From assembly GCA_947383835.1 (NCBI GenBank), contig CANDEV010000023.1, forward strand, positions 1 to 39,647: DNA of 39,647 bases. Direction: 5' to 3'. The DNA is from an uncultured Clostridia bacterium. GTDB lineage: Bacteria; Bacillota; Clostridia; Oscillospirales; Ruminococcaceae. This document shows, piece after piece, positions 6,073-14,563 of the stretch. Position 1 is the first letter of the stretch. Every line of letters starts with the position of its first letter. Both the position numbers and the translations under genes were made by a program. A model generated the notes under the pieces. That model was not told the DNA's origin and did not search any database. It saw only the letters and a program-made list of their open reading frames with translations.

Positions 6073-8592
6073 ATGAAAGAACACAAACGGCGTCGGAGTT
6101 TAAGCGGTGCTGTACTTATTATGATCTTGACGGTTATGTTTGTTCTTATTATTTTGCTTACGGCGACGCTGACTACGGTAACGACCGCAAATCAGCGGAT
6201 CTATACCAAGTTTGAAGAAAATCAAGCTTACTATACGGCTCGTTCGGCGCTTGATGTTTTTACGCAGAATATGCTGGACGATGGTAATTATGTTAGCCAA
6301 AACGGTCAGTATACTTACGGTGATGGTTTATCTGTAGATATGATGCAGGGTCTTGCTTTGCAGCTTGATTTGTATAAAATAACCGCTCAAAGCGGGCAAA
6401 ATATTAAGCAAGATGTTTTTGAAAATTATGCAAATCTTGTTAAAACTAATGCAGCTATTCCCGCAGAAGAAAAAAAAGATGAATATGAGAATTATTTCGG
6501 AACTGATTCAACTAAGGTTTCTAATAATGGTAAGGCTGTTACAGACCCTGATTATGCGGAATATATAGAATATGAAGTTGAATTTCCGACATTGGCAAGC
6601 AATACTGATAAGTATGGCAAGTTATCCGATTATAAGTCGGGAACGACAACAAGCACGGCTACAATAAAAATTGAAATGCTTAAGCGCGAGTATGCTATGA
6701 ACGAATCAAGTATGTTTACAACCGGACCAAAAAGCGGGACGTATATAAAATCATATATTGACGGTCTTGATGAAGATGATTTGAAGGATTTTTTTGATGA
6801 TTTGAATAATAATCCCACATCTGATGATGCAATAGATGTTGCTGCCGCTATCGCGACAGTTAATCGCAAAAAAGATAAGATGCGCGTCAAGGTTTCGGCT
6901 GTCACAGTGTTTGACGGTGTTGAGGGAACAGCGGTTTTAATATACGATTCAGACGAACCGCCTGCAAACAACAGTTCAAGAGCCATTACGGCATTTGGCG
7001 GAACAGGTTCCGATAACTTCAGTATCGTCGGCGGTATGTCAGCAGAGGGCATTGTAGACTGGGGAAGCAACTTAGGTTTCATTTATGGCACCGTTTACGC
7101 GGAAAGTGATTTTAAATGCAACTCTGGCGGACCGGATATTAATGTTAATTCTGGTGAAAGTGTTTATATAGGCGGCGACCTAAAGCTTTCCAACGACCAT
7201 TTTAAGGTTAATAACTTGACAAACAGTCCTCTCTTAATTGATGACGAAGAAGCCCCCTTTGTTTACGTGGGCGGTAAGATAGAAGTTGGCGGTGGTTATC
7301 AAACATCTTCAAACCTCTTTAAAGACATAGATGTAATAACGCATGGTTTGGTATTCAATGATACTATTGGAACAGGCACGGGCGGAAACATCTATTGTAT
7401 AGGAGATTTTGAGTTTAATACTGGTTCAAATGCAACGCTTAACAGTGACATTTATGTTTCCGGGAATGTGAAAATTAAAGGTAATAATGATTTTAATATT
7501 GCAGATGACGGAACAGGAAATTATTATTTAAATAGCTTTGGAGGAAGCGGTCATATATACTATTTTGGTAATCTTACTTATGAACGTTGGGATGGATTGT
7601 TGTTTTCGCTTAATGTTAACCCTGCAATCGCTTCACAGGTTACACTTTTGACCGCAGGCGATAAAGGCAAAATAGATGCTTTGCCTTCGGCTGCTGATAT
7701 AAACAGTCAAACTGCTGATAATGTGATTGAACTTGACTTGCCGGGAAGGACGAAGAAAAAACAACTTAAAACCCATACCGAAAACTATGGTAATTATTAT
7801 GTAAAAGACGCTGACGGTAACATTGTAATGCCAGTTAGCGTAATAACAGCTCAGACAATGGCTGAAATTGATACAATGATGGACAAAACAAAACCGTTGA
7901 CGTCAGCAGATACGGGAATTACTACAGATGCCGACACGCTTTTGACTTCTAACAATGAAATGGTTTTTGGCGAAAACTTTAGATATACGCTTAATACCGG
8001 AGGATCAAAGGTACAATGTGTTTTAAATTCTGGTTCGGGCAAAAGGAACGGAATACATATCACAGGCGGAGGCACAGTAGAAATGCTTGTGTCGGGCAGC
8101 TATTCAAATGAGACAAAAATACTGGTTGACGATAACACAACACTTAAAATTATTGGTGATACCACAACAAGCAAACTTGAGTTTGCAAAGCTGTGGGTTT
8201 ATAATGAAACAACATTAGAGGCGTTTAAGGATTCGTCTGTTTCCCTTAATGTAGGAGATAAGACGGGCTGCGGAATAAAAGTTCCTAAAATACATTATTA
8301 TATTTCGGGAACAAATAATATTGAAATTCAGAATGATGCTCTATTAACGGGATATGTTTATGCTCCTGACGCTGTTTTGAATTTTCCAGCTGCTCACGCG
8401 GGAGCAACAGACATAAATTATAATGGAAATGGAATTGGTTCAAAGGATTTGGCAGTTATAGGTTCTGCTCTTTGTAAGGGCGTAAAATTGCCTAATAATG
8501 CAGGCGTAGCTTATATTAATCCAGAACTCGATGATGATACTCCCGGCAAACCTATTCACGACTGGGAATCTTACCAATACGTCAGAAACTAA
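6073..8592 (+). CDS. Large PilX-like pilus-associated protein with repetitive beta-rich body
   Basis: 839 residues. The basic N-terminus and following helix (about 12-38, GAVLIMILTVMFVLIILLTA) plus the ENQAYYTARSALDVF segment are the pattern of PilX/GspK-type minor components. There is no GFTLVE cleavage motif. From about residue 310 the chain is rich in Gly, Asn, Asp and Ser, with repeated short strands such as VYIGGDLKL, FVYVGGKIEV, IYCIGDFEF, IYVSGNVKI and IYYFGNLTY. That is what a right-handed beta-helix looks like. The C-terminal LLTGYVYAPDAVLNFPAA and LAVIGSALCKGVKLP resemble the ending of PilX proteins of Gram-positive and environmental type IV pili. It is several times larger than classical PilX (~200 residues). 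Likely role: surface-exposed tip or adhesin of the minor pilin complex. RBS AGAAAGGGTGG precedes ATG 6073. Confidence 0.7.
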   Translation: MKEHKRRRSLSGAVLIMILTVMFVLIILLTATLTTVTTANQRIYTKFEENQAYYTARSALDVFTQNMLDDGNYVSQNGQYTYGDGLSVDMMQGLALQLDLYKITAQSGQNIKQDVFENYANLVKTNAAIPAEEKKDEYENYFGTDSTKVSNNGKAVTDPDYAEYIEYEVEFPTLASNTDKYGKLSDYKSGTTTSTATIKIEMLKREYAMNESSMFTTGPKSGTYIKSYIDGLDEDDLKDFFDDLNNNPTSDDAIDVAAAIATVNRKKDKMRVKVSAVTVFDGVEGTAVLIYDSDEPPANNSSRAITAFGGTGSDNFSIVGGMSAEGIVDWGSNLGFIYGTVYAESDFKCNSGGPDINVNSGESVYIGGDLKLSNDHFKVNNLTNSPLLIDDEEAPFVYVGGKIEVGGGYQTSSNLFKDIDVITHGLVFNDTIGTGTGGNIYCIGDFEFNTGSNATLNSDIYVSGNVKIKGNNDFNIADDGTGNYYLNSFGGSGHIYYFGNLTYERWDGLLFSLNVNPAIASQVTLLTAGDKGKIDALPSAADINSQTADNVIELDLPGRTKKKQLKTHTENYGNYYVKDADGNIVMPVSVITAQTMAEIDTMMDKTKPLTSADTGITTDADTLLTSNNEMVFGENFRYTLNTGGSKVQCVLNSGSGKRNGIHITGGGTVEMLVSGSYSNETKILVDDNTTLKIIGDTTTSKLEFAKLWVYNETTLEAFKDSSVSLNVGDKTGCGIKVPKIHYYISGTNNIEIQNDALLTGYVYAPDAVLNFPAAHAGATDINYNGNGIGSKDLAVIGSALCKGVKLPNNAGVAYINPELDDDTPGKPIHDWESYQYVRN

Positions 8593-8606
8593 GGAGGGAA
8601 AAGACT

Positions 8607-9149
8607 ATGAAAAAAACATTTAAAGGCTTTACCCTTGTCGAGTGTCTTGTTGCAATGGCTATTCTTGCCATTGCAAGCACGCTCATGGCTTCAATATATG
8701 CCAATGTAAACAGAAGAAACAATTTTAACCATTTTAATAACACAAGCCTTGCAAATCAAATGGCTTATATTGAAAAGTATGAAAATGCTCAAACAGTTAA
8801 AATTGAGTATGACGAGCCAGCTACACCAACTACAACTCCGCCGTCGGGAACAAATTCGGGTACGTCAGCTTATGTAAAAATCACCAATTCCACAACGAGC
8901 GAATCATACAGCTATCCAGTTGATATTTATATTATGTACAGCCGCGATTCAGCTGGTCAATCAAGTACAAATGATGATGGTACGGCTAATAATAATTATA
9001 GCGCATATGCAAGCGGAATCAGTACATCTGATACAATAAAAATAATAAACGATGATGGAAGTCAATCTTTTACAACAGTAACGAGAGATGGTGCGATTGG
9101 AAATGATAATCTTCACAACCTAAGATACAAATATGTCTTGGGTCATTAA
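8607..9149 (+). CDS. Type IV minor prepilin, PilV-like
   Basis: 180 residues. Leader MKKTFKG is followed by FTLVECLVAMAILAIAS, the prepilin peptidase site (cleavage after Gly7) with Glu at mature position 5 and a hydrophobic assembly helix. Cys in ECLVAM is typical of PilV/GspI-type minor pilins. The rest is a short Ser/Thr/Asn-rich globular domain. RBS AAGGAGGG is 15 bases downstream of the PilX-like stop. Minor pilins of this kind prime pilus assembly together with PilX-type and PilW-type proteins, its direct neighbours. The exact orthologue name is inferred from order and helix sequence. Confidence 0.85.
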   Translation: MKKTFKGFTLVECLVAMAILAIASTLMASIYANVNRRNNFNHFNNTSLANQMAYIEKYENAQTVKIEYDEPATPTTTPPSGTNSGTSAYVKITNSTTSESYSYPVDIYIMYSRDSAGQSSTNDDGTANNNYSAYASGISTSDTIKIINDDGSQSFTTVTRDGAIGNDNLHNLRYKYVLGH

Positions 9150-9163
9150 CAGGGGGCTGAACT

Positions 9164-10123
9164 ATGAAAATTAAATTAAAAGGCTTTACTCTTGTTGAAC
9201 TTATCGTTGTTATGGCTATCATGTCAATTTTAATGGTCGCTATTATGAATATGTGGAAGCCGATACGTGACACATATGTGGATTCTACACAATATGAGGC
9301 GCAGAGAACAGCGCAGAACGGCGTTGTTCAGTATATTACAGAGTCGGTGAGATTTGCTACCGATATGGGGATTTATACCAGTGATAAGGTTGATAATGTA
9401 TCAACTGCTGTGGAAAAATTTGCAGATGAATATATTACAGCAAATTCTATAACCGATACAAATGACAAGGCAAGAGCGAAAGAAGCCATTCAGCGCAGTG
9501 CAGAGGTTTTGATTATTGATAATTCCGATTACACATATGGTGGGAAAACTTGGTATGGACGTATTCTTCGCAGAAAATTTATAGCTGACTCGTCAATATC
9601 AAATGTGAATTATCCATATAAAACCAAACAAATAACCGATGATGCTGAGGATGTTTCAAAAAGCGAATGCAGAATGGCTCTTGGTGCGGCGTATTATGGC
9701 GAGAATAACTATTCGATAAGCTTGGATATATCCGATATGAATAAGGGTATGCTTGGTGTCAGTGTCGCTTCAACAAGGTTTGGCAAACGTGACATATCTA
9801 ATGCAGGTAAGAGTACTGATCCAACGGGTGAAGTGAAAGTCGACGACGAATCAGGAAAAATTGTGGAAACAGGTCAGATTACAAGAGGTGCCGTTCAATG
9901 CAGAAACATTACAACAGCGAATGGAGTTGCCAATGCTGGTATATATGATGTTAGGGCAGGTACTAATTTAGGCGCACCTACGGGTACTCCGGATTTGTGT
10001 ACTATAATCAAGTCGGGAACAGCACTAAATCAGATAGTCAAAGTAAGTTCAACAACAAAAGGTCAAAAAACATACATTGTATTTATTAACAATGAAATTG
10101 ACTACACGACAACCACTTCTTAA
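9164..10123 (+). CDS. Type IV minor prepilin, PilW-like
   Basis: 319 residues with leader MKIKLKG, FTLVELIVVMAIMSILMVAIMNMW assembly helix and cleavage predicted after Gly7. The AQRTAQNGVVQYITESVRFATD segment just after the helix recalls PilW/GspJ-type minor pilins (arginine-flanked helix with polar face). The C-terminal half is a soluble domain of no recognised family. RBS AGGGGG is 14 bases after the previous stop; this is the last gene of the pilC operon, ending in a strong terminator. Confidence 0.83.
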   Translation: MKIKLKGFTLVELIVVMAIMSILMVAIMNMWKPIRDTYVDSTQYEAQRTAQNGVVQYITESVRFATDMGIYTSDKVDNVSTAVEKFADEYITANSITDTNDKARAKEAIQRSAEVLIIDNSDYTYGGKTWYGRILRRKFIADSSISNVNYPYKTKQITDDAEDVSKSECRMALGAAYYGENNYSISLDISDMNKGMLGVSVASTRFGKRDISNAGKSTDPTGEVKVDDESGKIVETGQITRGAVQCRNITTANGVANAGIYDVRAGTNLGAPTGTPDLCTIIKSGTALNQIVKVSSTTKGQKTYIVFINNEIDYTTTTS

Positions 10124-10130
10124 CAAAAAC

Positions 10131-10162
10131 TTCAGGGCGTGTCCCGAAAAACACGCCCTGAA
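10131..10162. terminator. Bidirectional terminator between minor pilin operon and prepilin peptidase
   Basis: A perfect 12-bp stem (TTCAGGGCGTGT at 10131-10142 with its complement at 10151-10162) with an 8-base loop lies between convergent genes. CTTTTT follows on the plus side and an A-run precedes it, giving a T-run on the minus side. Confidence 0.85.
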
Positions 10163-10181
10163 ATATACTTTTTGAAAATAG

Positions 10182-11195
10182 TCACATAACCGGAATTTCA
10201 GGTACTGTCAAAAAGCTTATGTACCAATCCATTAATTGTGTTCCGAAAAACGAAGCAAGTCCCAAGCCAATGGCGAGGAAAGGTCCGAATGCAAAGGCTT
10301 TTACGCTTTCTCCATCGGTCTCGGCGGATCTGAATTTGAGTACGAAAGAGTAGATCGCTCCCATGATTATGGCGATGAACGCGGCAACAACGGTTGCTTT
10401 CCAGCCTAACATTAAGCCTCCTGCCGCCATTAGGATTATGTCTCCCATTCCGAATCCGTAAACAGGTCCCATTTCCTTGATAGCATCAAGACGTTTGTCA
10501 AGTTCTTTGTGAAGCTTTTTAGCTTCCGCAGAATTGGGATGCATCTTTTTAAGACGTTTTTTTATCTTTCGTGCGGACTTGTGATCCTCATTTATAAAGC
10601 TGTAAATAAGCGGAGTTAAAACAAATCCGAAAATCAAAAACGGTACGCTTACGCTGAAAAGTCCGATAAAACAGTCAACAACGGTATCATTGCAGCCACG
10701 CGTCTCGTCGGGAAAAAGCGTTGTGATAATACGCGTTGCAAGTCCGATTAGGACAAGGTAAACAAGTACGCTGACTGTCATTTCCTGAGTGTCATAATCC
10801 TCGAAGCCTATAACAATAACTCCGGCAAGGAAAAGACAAATGAGCGCGGGGTAAATAAGTCCCTGTTCAATAACATCAAACCGCATAAATGTTAAAGTAA
10901 AAATTATTCCCGTAAGGCTTTCAACAAGAATATATCTTCCCGAAATCTTCGAGCCGCAGGCACGGCATTTTCCTCTTAGAAAAAGCCAACTGAAAACGGG
11001 TATCAGGTCATACCACTTGATCGGCGTTCCGCAGGTCATGCAGTGAGAATTCTTCTTTGTAAGCGATTCACCGGCGGGAAGCCTGAAAATGCAGACGTTA
11101 AGAAAGCTGCCTATGGTAATGCCGAAAAGGAAAACCATAATATATATACCTATATAGTAGGCGATCAGGCTGCTGTCAATGTCTGTGTAGAACAT
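10182..11195 (-). CDS. pilD: Prepilin peptidase / N-methyltransferase PilD
   Basis: 337-residue polytopic membrane protein of the type IV prepilin peptidase family, which removes the leaders of the five prepilins here and methylates the new N-terminus. Visible: GSFLNVCIFRLP at 29-40; a zinc-type pair CMTC (52-55) and CRAC (77-80); first catalytic aspartate region FEDYD (Asp133); second in GFGMGD (Asp252). Two deviations: the usual IPD-type residues after the first aspartate are replaced by EMTV (138-141), and a charged Lys/Glu-rich insertion of about 45 residues (201-243) lies between membrane segments. GGGAGA precedes the ATG. It is transcribed toward the minor pilin operon and shares its terminator. 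Confidence 0.92.
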   Translation of the reverse strand: MFYTDIDSSLIAYYIGIYIMVFLFGITIGSFLNVCIFRLPAGESLTKKNSHCMTCGTPIKWYDLIPVFSWLFLRGKCRACGSKISGRYILVESLTGIIFTLTFMRFDVIEQGLIYPALICLFLAGVIVIGFEDYDTQEMTVSVLVYLVLIGLATRIITTLFPDETRGCNDTVVDCFIGLFSVSVPFLIFGFVLTPLIYSFINEDHKSARKIKKRLKKMHPNSAEAKKLHKELDKRLDAIKEMGPVYGFGMGDIILMAAGGLMLGWKATVVAAFIAIIMGAIYSFVLKFRSAETDGESVKAFAFGPFLAIGLGLASFFGTQLMDWYISFLTVPEIPVM

Positions 11196-11370
11196 AAAAA
11201 TCTCTCCCTTAATGTAAATTTGAAGATCCGATATTTATATCTTAACATATTTTTTCAGCAATTACAATACTTTTATAAATATAACTGCTGATAATGAGCG
11301 CCGTTTTAATGGGGTGCATATATATTGATACGTCAATTTAATTATTTACATAAATTAATTATTTATCAAC

Positions 11371-11415
11371 GGTACGGCTTTTGCCGAGGGGATTGCCGCA
11401 GAGAGCCCCGTTACC
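11371..11415 (+). other. Foldable leader element upstream of pilB (possible three-way junction)
   Basis: GGTA (11371-11374) can pair with TACC (11412-11415), enclosing hairpin CGGC-TTTT-GCCG (11375-11386) and hairpin GGGG/CCCC (11388-11391 with 11406-11409). It is a GC-rich island in an otherwise AT-rich 254-bp gap and ends 34 bases before pilB. A weak promoter TTGATA (11325-11330)-N16-TACATA (11347-11352) lies just upstream. The rest of the gap (11196-11324) holds the pilD leader and nothing else I can recognise. Confidence 0.4.
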
Positions 11416-11449
11416 TTATAAAAAATCTGCGGAGAAATGAGGCTTTATA

Positions 11450-13144
11450 ATGGCAATAAAAAATATTCCCATTGGTCAGTATATGGTCAATGAGGGCATT
11501 ATTACAGAGGAACAGCTTCAGAATGTTCTTGACAAGAAAAAAGAGGAAAATACTCCCGGTAAGTATTTCGGAGACTATGTTATAGAGCTGGGATATGTCA
11601 GCGATGTTGATTTCGGAAAGATACTTGCCAAAAAGCTTAACGTCAATTTCATTGACCTTAACGACCCGGATACAAAAATCGACGTTGAAGCGGTAAAAAA
11701 GATACCGGAGGCACTTGCCAAAAAGCATACTATTATAGGTATCAAAATTACAGGAAGAAGACTTACCGTTGCAACTCACGACCCCGTAAACTTCTATATT
11801 TTTGAGGACATCAAGGTAACTACAGGTATGGACGTTGTTCCCGTGCTTTCCACAAAAGCCGCTATCACAAAGGCTATAGGCAAAAGCTACTCCATGCAGA
11901 ACACATCCTCGCTTCTGGACAGCGTTGAGGATCAGTTCAGCGGCGACGACGCTTTCGGCATGGACGAGGATTCCGCAGAGCGTATCGACAGCGCGCCTAT
12001 CGTTAAGCTTGCCACAACCATTGTTGAAAACTCTTTCCGAGCGGACGCAACGGATATTCATATCGAGCCGTTCAAGACCTTTACAAGAATACGTATCCGT
12101 GTAAACGGCGACCTTATCGAGCTGATGAATATTTCCAATGTTGTACATAACTCGCTTGTTACACGTCTTAAGATCATAAGCGGCATGAACATCGCCGAAA
12201 AGCGTGTACCGCAGGACGGTCGTTTCACTCAGGTCGTTGACGGAACTACCCTTGACGTCCGTGTGTCTAACCTGCCGACGGTAAACGGAGAAAAGGTCGT
12301 TATCCGTATCCTGTCAACAGGCGATGTCGGCGTAAGAAAGATAACCGACCTCGGTATGACAGCTTACAACTATGAAAGATTTGCTTCAATACTTAAAGTT
12401 CCGCAGGGCGTTGTTCTTGTTACGGGACCTACAGGTTCCGGTAAGACGACTACCTTGTACGCTGCGCTCGGTGAAATTGCTAAGCCCAACGTAAACGTTA
12501 TTACTGTTGAGGACCCTGTGGAAAAGAATATCGAGGGCATTAACCAGTGTCAGGTAAACGCAAAGGCAGGAATGACCTTTGCCGCGGCTCTTCGTTCTAT
12601 CCTCCGTCAGGACCCCGACATAGTAATGATCGGTGAGATGCGTGACCAGGAGACTGCAGAGATCGCTATCCGTGCCGCTATCACGGGTCACTTGGTGCTT
12701 TCCACGCTTCATACAAACGACGCGGCTTCAACAATTACCCGTCTGGTGGACATGGGCGTTGCTCCATACATGGTTGCAACCTCCCTTATCGGTATCGTCG
12801 CCCAGCGTCTTGTTAAAAAGATATGCATGGAGTGCAGAACTCCGAGGATCTCCACCGACGAAGAGGACAGACTTATGGGTATTGACGGACACATCACAGT
12901 CTATGATGCCTGCGGCTGTCCAAAGTGTAACAATACAGGCTATACGGGACGTACAGCTATTCACGAGATTTTGCTGTGTACTCCGGAAATGAGCGCGCTT
13001 GTTGCAAACGACGGAAAGGTGGACGCTATCTCCGCTCTTGCCAAGGAGCAGGGCACAAAGCTCCTCCGTGACAACGTTTCGGAGCTTGTTCAGGAGGGCA
13101 GGACTACTATGGACGAACTCGTAAGAGTTACATACGCTGTATAA
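11450..13144 (+). CDS. pilB: Type IV pilus extension ATPase PilB
   Basis: 564-residue GspE/PilB hexameric ATPase. The N-terminal MshEN-like domain has two tandem motifs (IGQYMVNEGIITEEQLQ and GDYVIELGYVSDVDF). The motor domain follows: Walker A GPTGSGKTT at about 326-334, Asp box VEDPVEK, Walker B region IVMIGEMRD at about 391-399, His box STLHTNDA. The zinc tetracysteine CMEC (about 459-462) and CPKC (about 490-493) is characteristic of PilB and GspE and absent from PilT. The arginines that normally start each c-di-GMP-binding MshEN motif are Pro and Tyr here. GAGG at 11439-11442 supports ATG 11450. pilT follows after 78 bases. Confidence 0.95.
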   Translation: MAIKNIPIGQYMVNEGIITEEQLQNVLDKKKEENTPGKYFGDYVIELGYVSDVDFGKILAKKLNVNFIDLNDPDTKIDVEAVKKIPEALAKKHTIIGIKITGRRLTVATHDPVNFYIFEDIKVTTGMDVVPVLSTKAAITKAIGKSYSMQNTSSLLDSVEDQFSGDDAFGMDEDSAERIDSAPIVKLATTIVENSFRADATDIHIEPFKTFTRIRIRVNGDLIELMNISNVVHNSLVTRLKIISGMNIAEKRVPQDGRFTQVVDGTTLDVRVSNLPTVNGEKVVIRILSTGDVGVRKITDLGMTAYNYERFASILKVPQGVVLVTGPTGSGKTTTLYAALGEIAKPNVNVITVEDPVEKNIEGINQCQVNAKAGMTFAAALRSILRQDPDIVMIGEMRDQETAEIAIRAAITGHLVLSTLHTNDAASTITRLVDMGVAPYMVATSLIGIVAQRLVKKICMECRTPRISTDEEDRLMGIDGHITVYDACGCPKCNNTGYTGRTAIHEILLCTPEMSALVANDGKVDAISALAKEQGTKLLRDNVSELVQEGRTTMDELVRVTYAV

Positions 13145-13222
13145 AGCGGCGTACTGCTTTGTAAAATTTGTATTCTTAGGGCGGACGCCCGAAAAAATAA
13201 ACCCTGAAAGGAATTTGGAATC

Positions 13223-14323
13223 ATGGATACTGAAAAGAGAACAGAAAAGGTTGTTATCAGCATTGACAAAATTTTGGACGAGGCGAGAGTTTTGGGCTGT
13301 TCGGACGTCCACTTCACAGCCAAAATTTCCCCTGTAGTCCGTCTGCACGGTTCTTTGCGTAAGCTCAGCTCCTACCCCGAAATGACGGAAGCTGCTATCA
13401 TGAAGATATGCGAGCAGATGACAGGCGGCAGAAACATGGAAAATATCAAAAACAAGGTTGACGCCGACTTCTCATATGTAACGAGAAGAGGCTACCGTCA
13501 CAGAGTAAACGTTTATCACCAGAGAGGCAATACAGCTATCGCTATACGTCTTTTGAGAAACGATATCCCAACCCTTGAGGATCTTGATCTGCCTCCCGTT
13601 TTGGGCGAGTTCGCGCTCCGTCCCAGAGGACTTATACTTGTTACAGGTCCTACAGGTTCCGGTAAATCCACCACTCTTGCTGCAATGATCGACTATGTAA
13701 ACGTAAACCGTTCGGCGCACATTATTACTATCGAAGACCCTATCGAGTACGTTCACGAGCATAAACGCTGCATGCTGAACCAAAGAGAGGTCGGCGACGA
13801 CGTTGAATCCTTCGCAATGGCGCTGCGTGCCGCTCTTCGTGAAGACCCCGACGTTGTACTCGTGGGAGAGATGCGTGACTTTGAAACTATCAACGCAGCC
13901 GTTACCGCCGCTGAAACGGGACACCTTGTAATGTCCACCCTGCATACCACCTGTGCGGCGGATACGATCAACCGTATCATCGACGTTTTCCCCGCTCATC
14001 AGCAGCAGCAGATACGTACACAGCTTGCTACCGTTCTTGTGGGAATTATCGCGCAGACTCTTATCCCCACGGCTGACGGTGCGGGACGTGTTGCCGCGCT
14101 TGAGATACTCAACGCAACCGACGCTATCAAGGCAATGGTACGTGACAATAAGGTACACCTTATTCAGACAGCTATCCAAACGGGTAAAAAAGAGGGCATG
14201 GTCTGCCTCGACCAGGAGCTTGCACGTCTTGTTAAGGAGGGTGTTATCACCGAGATGCACGCCCGCGAGAAGAGTCTCGACATCAACGAGTTTGAGCGTT
14301 ACTTAAAGGGTATGAATAAATAG
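13223..14323 (+). CDS. pilT: Type IV pilus retraction ATPase PilT
   Basis: 366-residue PilT. SDVHFTAKISPVVRLHGSLRKL is the PilT N-terminal PAS-like signature; the motor has Walker A GPTGSGKST (about 142-150), ITIEDPIEYVH, Walker B VVLVGEMRD, and STLHTTCAADTINRIIDVFP. AIKAMVRDNK corresponds to the C-terminal AIRNLIRE retraction motif. The tetracysteine found in PilB is missing, as expected. The presence of PilT implies retractile pili (twitching, DNA uptake or surface sensing). Weak RBS AAAGG lies ahead of ATG 13223; probably co-transcribed with pilB. Confidence 0.95.
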   Translation: MDTEKRTEKVVISIDKILDEARVLGCSDVHFTAKISPVVRLHGSLRKLSSYPEMTEAAIMKICEQMTGGRNMENIKNKVDADFSYVTRRGYRHRVNVYHQRGNTAIAIRLLRNDIPTLEDLDLPPVLGEFALRPRGLILVTGPTGSGKSTTLAAMIDYVNVNRSAHIITIEDPIEYVHEHKRCMLNQREVGDDVESFAMALRAALREDPDVVLVGEMRDFETINAAVTAAETGHLVMSTLHTTCAADTINRIIDVFPAHQQQQIRTQLATVLVGIIAQTLIPTADGAGRVAALEILNATDAIKAMVRDNKVHLIQTAIQTGKKEGMVCLDQELARLVKEGVITEMHAREKSLDINEFERYLKGMNK

Positions 14324-14380
14324 TTAAACAGCACAAAAGCGTTTGTCAATGTGGAAAATGATTGTGCAATATAAACTACG

Positions 14381-14459
14381 ATTTTGTGATTGTACATATT
14401 ACGTTAAAATTGCCAAAAAGAAACCCTCATAAATGTTAATTCGTACAAATTCACAAAAT
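14381..14459 (+). repeat. Long inverted repeat downstream of pilT
   Basis: ATTTTGTGATTGTAC (14381-14395) is complementary to 14443-14459 except for a two-base insertion, with a ~47-base loop. It lies in the 240-bp gap between pilT and the pilin promoter. No T-tract follows, so it is not a standard terminator. Confidence 0.5.
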
Positions 14460-14462
14460 TAG

Positions 14463-14513
14463 ATAGAAAAATATCATTTTTCTATTGACAAACGCCAACT
14501 TCGGATATATAAT
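14463..14513 (+). promoter_or_regulatory. Consensus promoter of the pilin operon with a dyad at its -35
   Basis: TTGACA at 14485-14490, 17-base spacer, TATAAT at 14508-14513. A perfect 10-bp inverted repeat (ATAGAAAAAT at 14463-14472 and complement at 14476-14485, 3-base loop) abuts and touches the -35 box, a natural place for a regulator. It could also act as a weak pilT terminator. Confidence 0.8.
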
Positions 14514-14563
14514 AAATACAGTAAAACAAGTAATTTAAAGGCTCGTATAGGGAGGGGAGTCCA

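Noticed and set aside
12728..13348. 206-codon minus-strand frame opposite pilB end and pilT start
   Set aside because: Shadow frame crossing two confirmed genes, no translation signals.
13472..14260. 262-codon minus-strand frame opposite pilT
   Set aside because: Mirror of the strongly biased codon usage of pilT; no family features.
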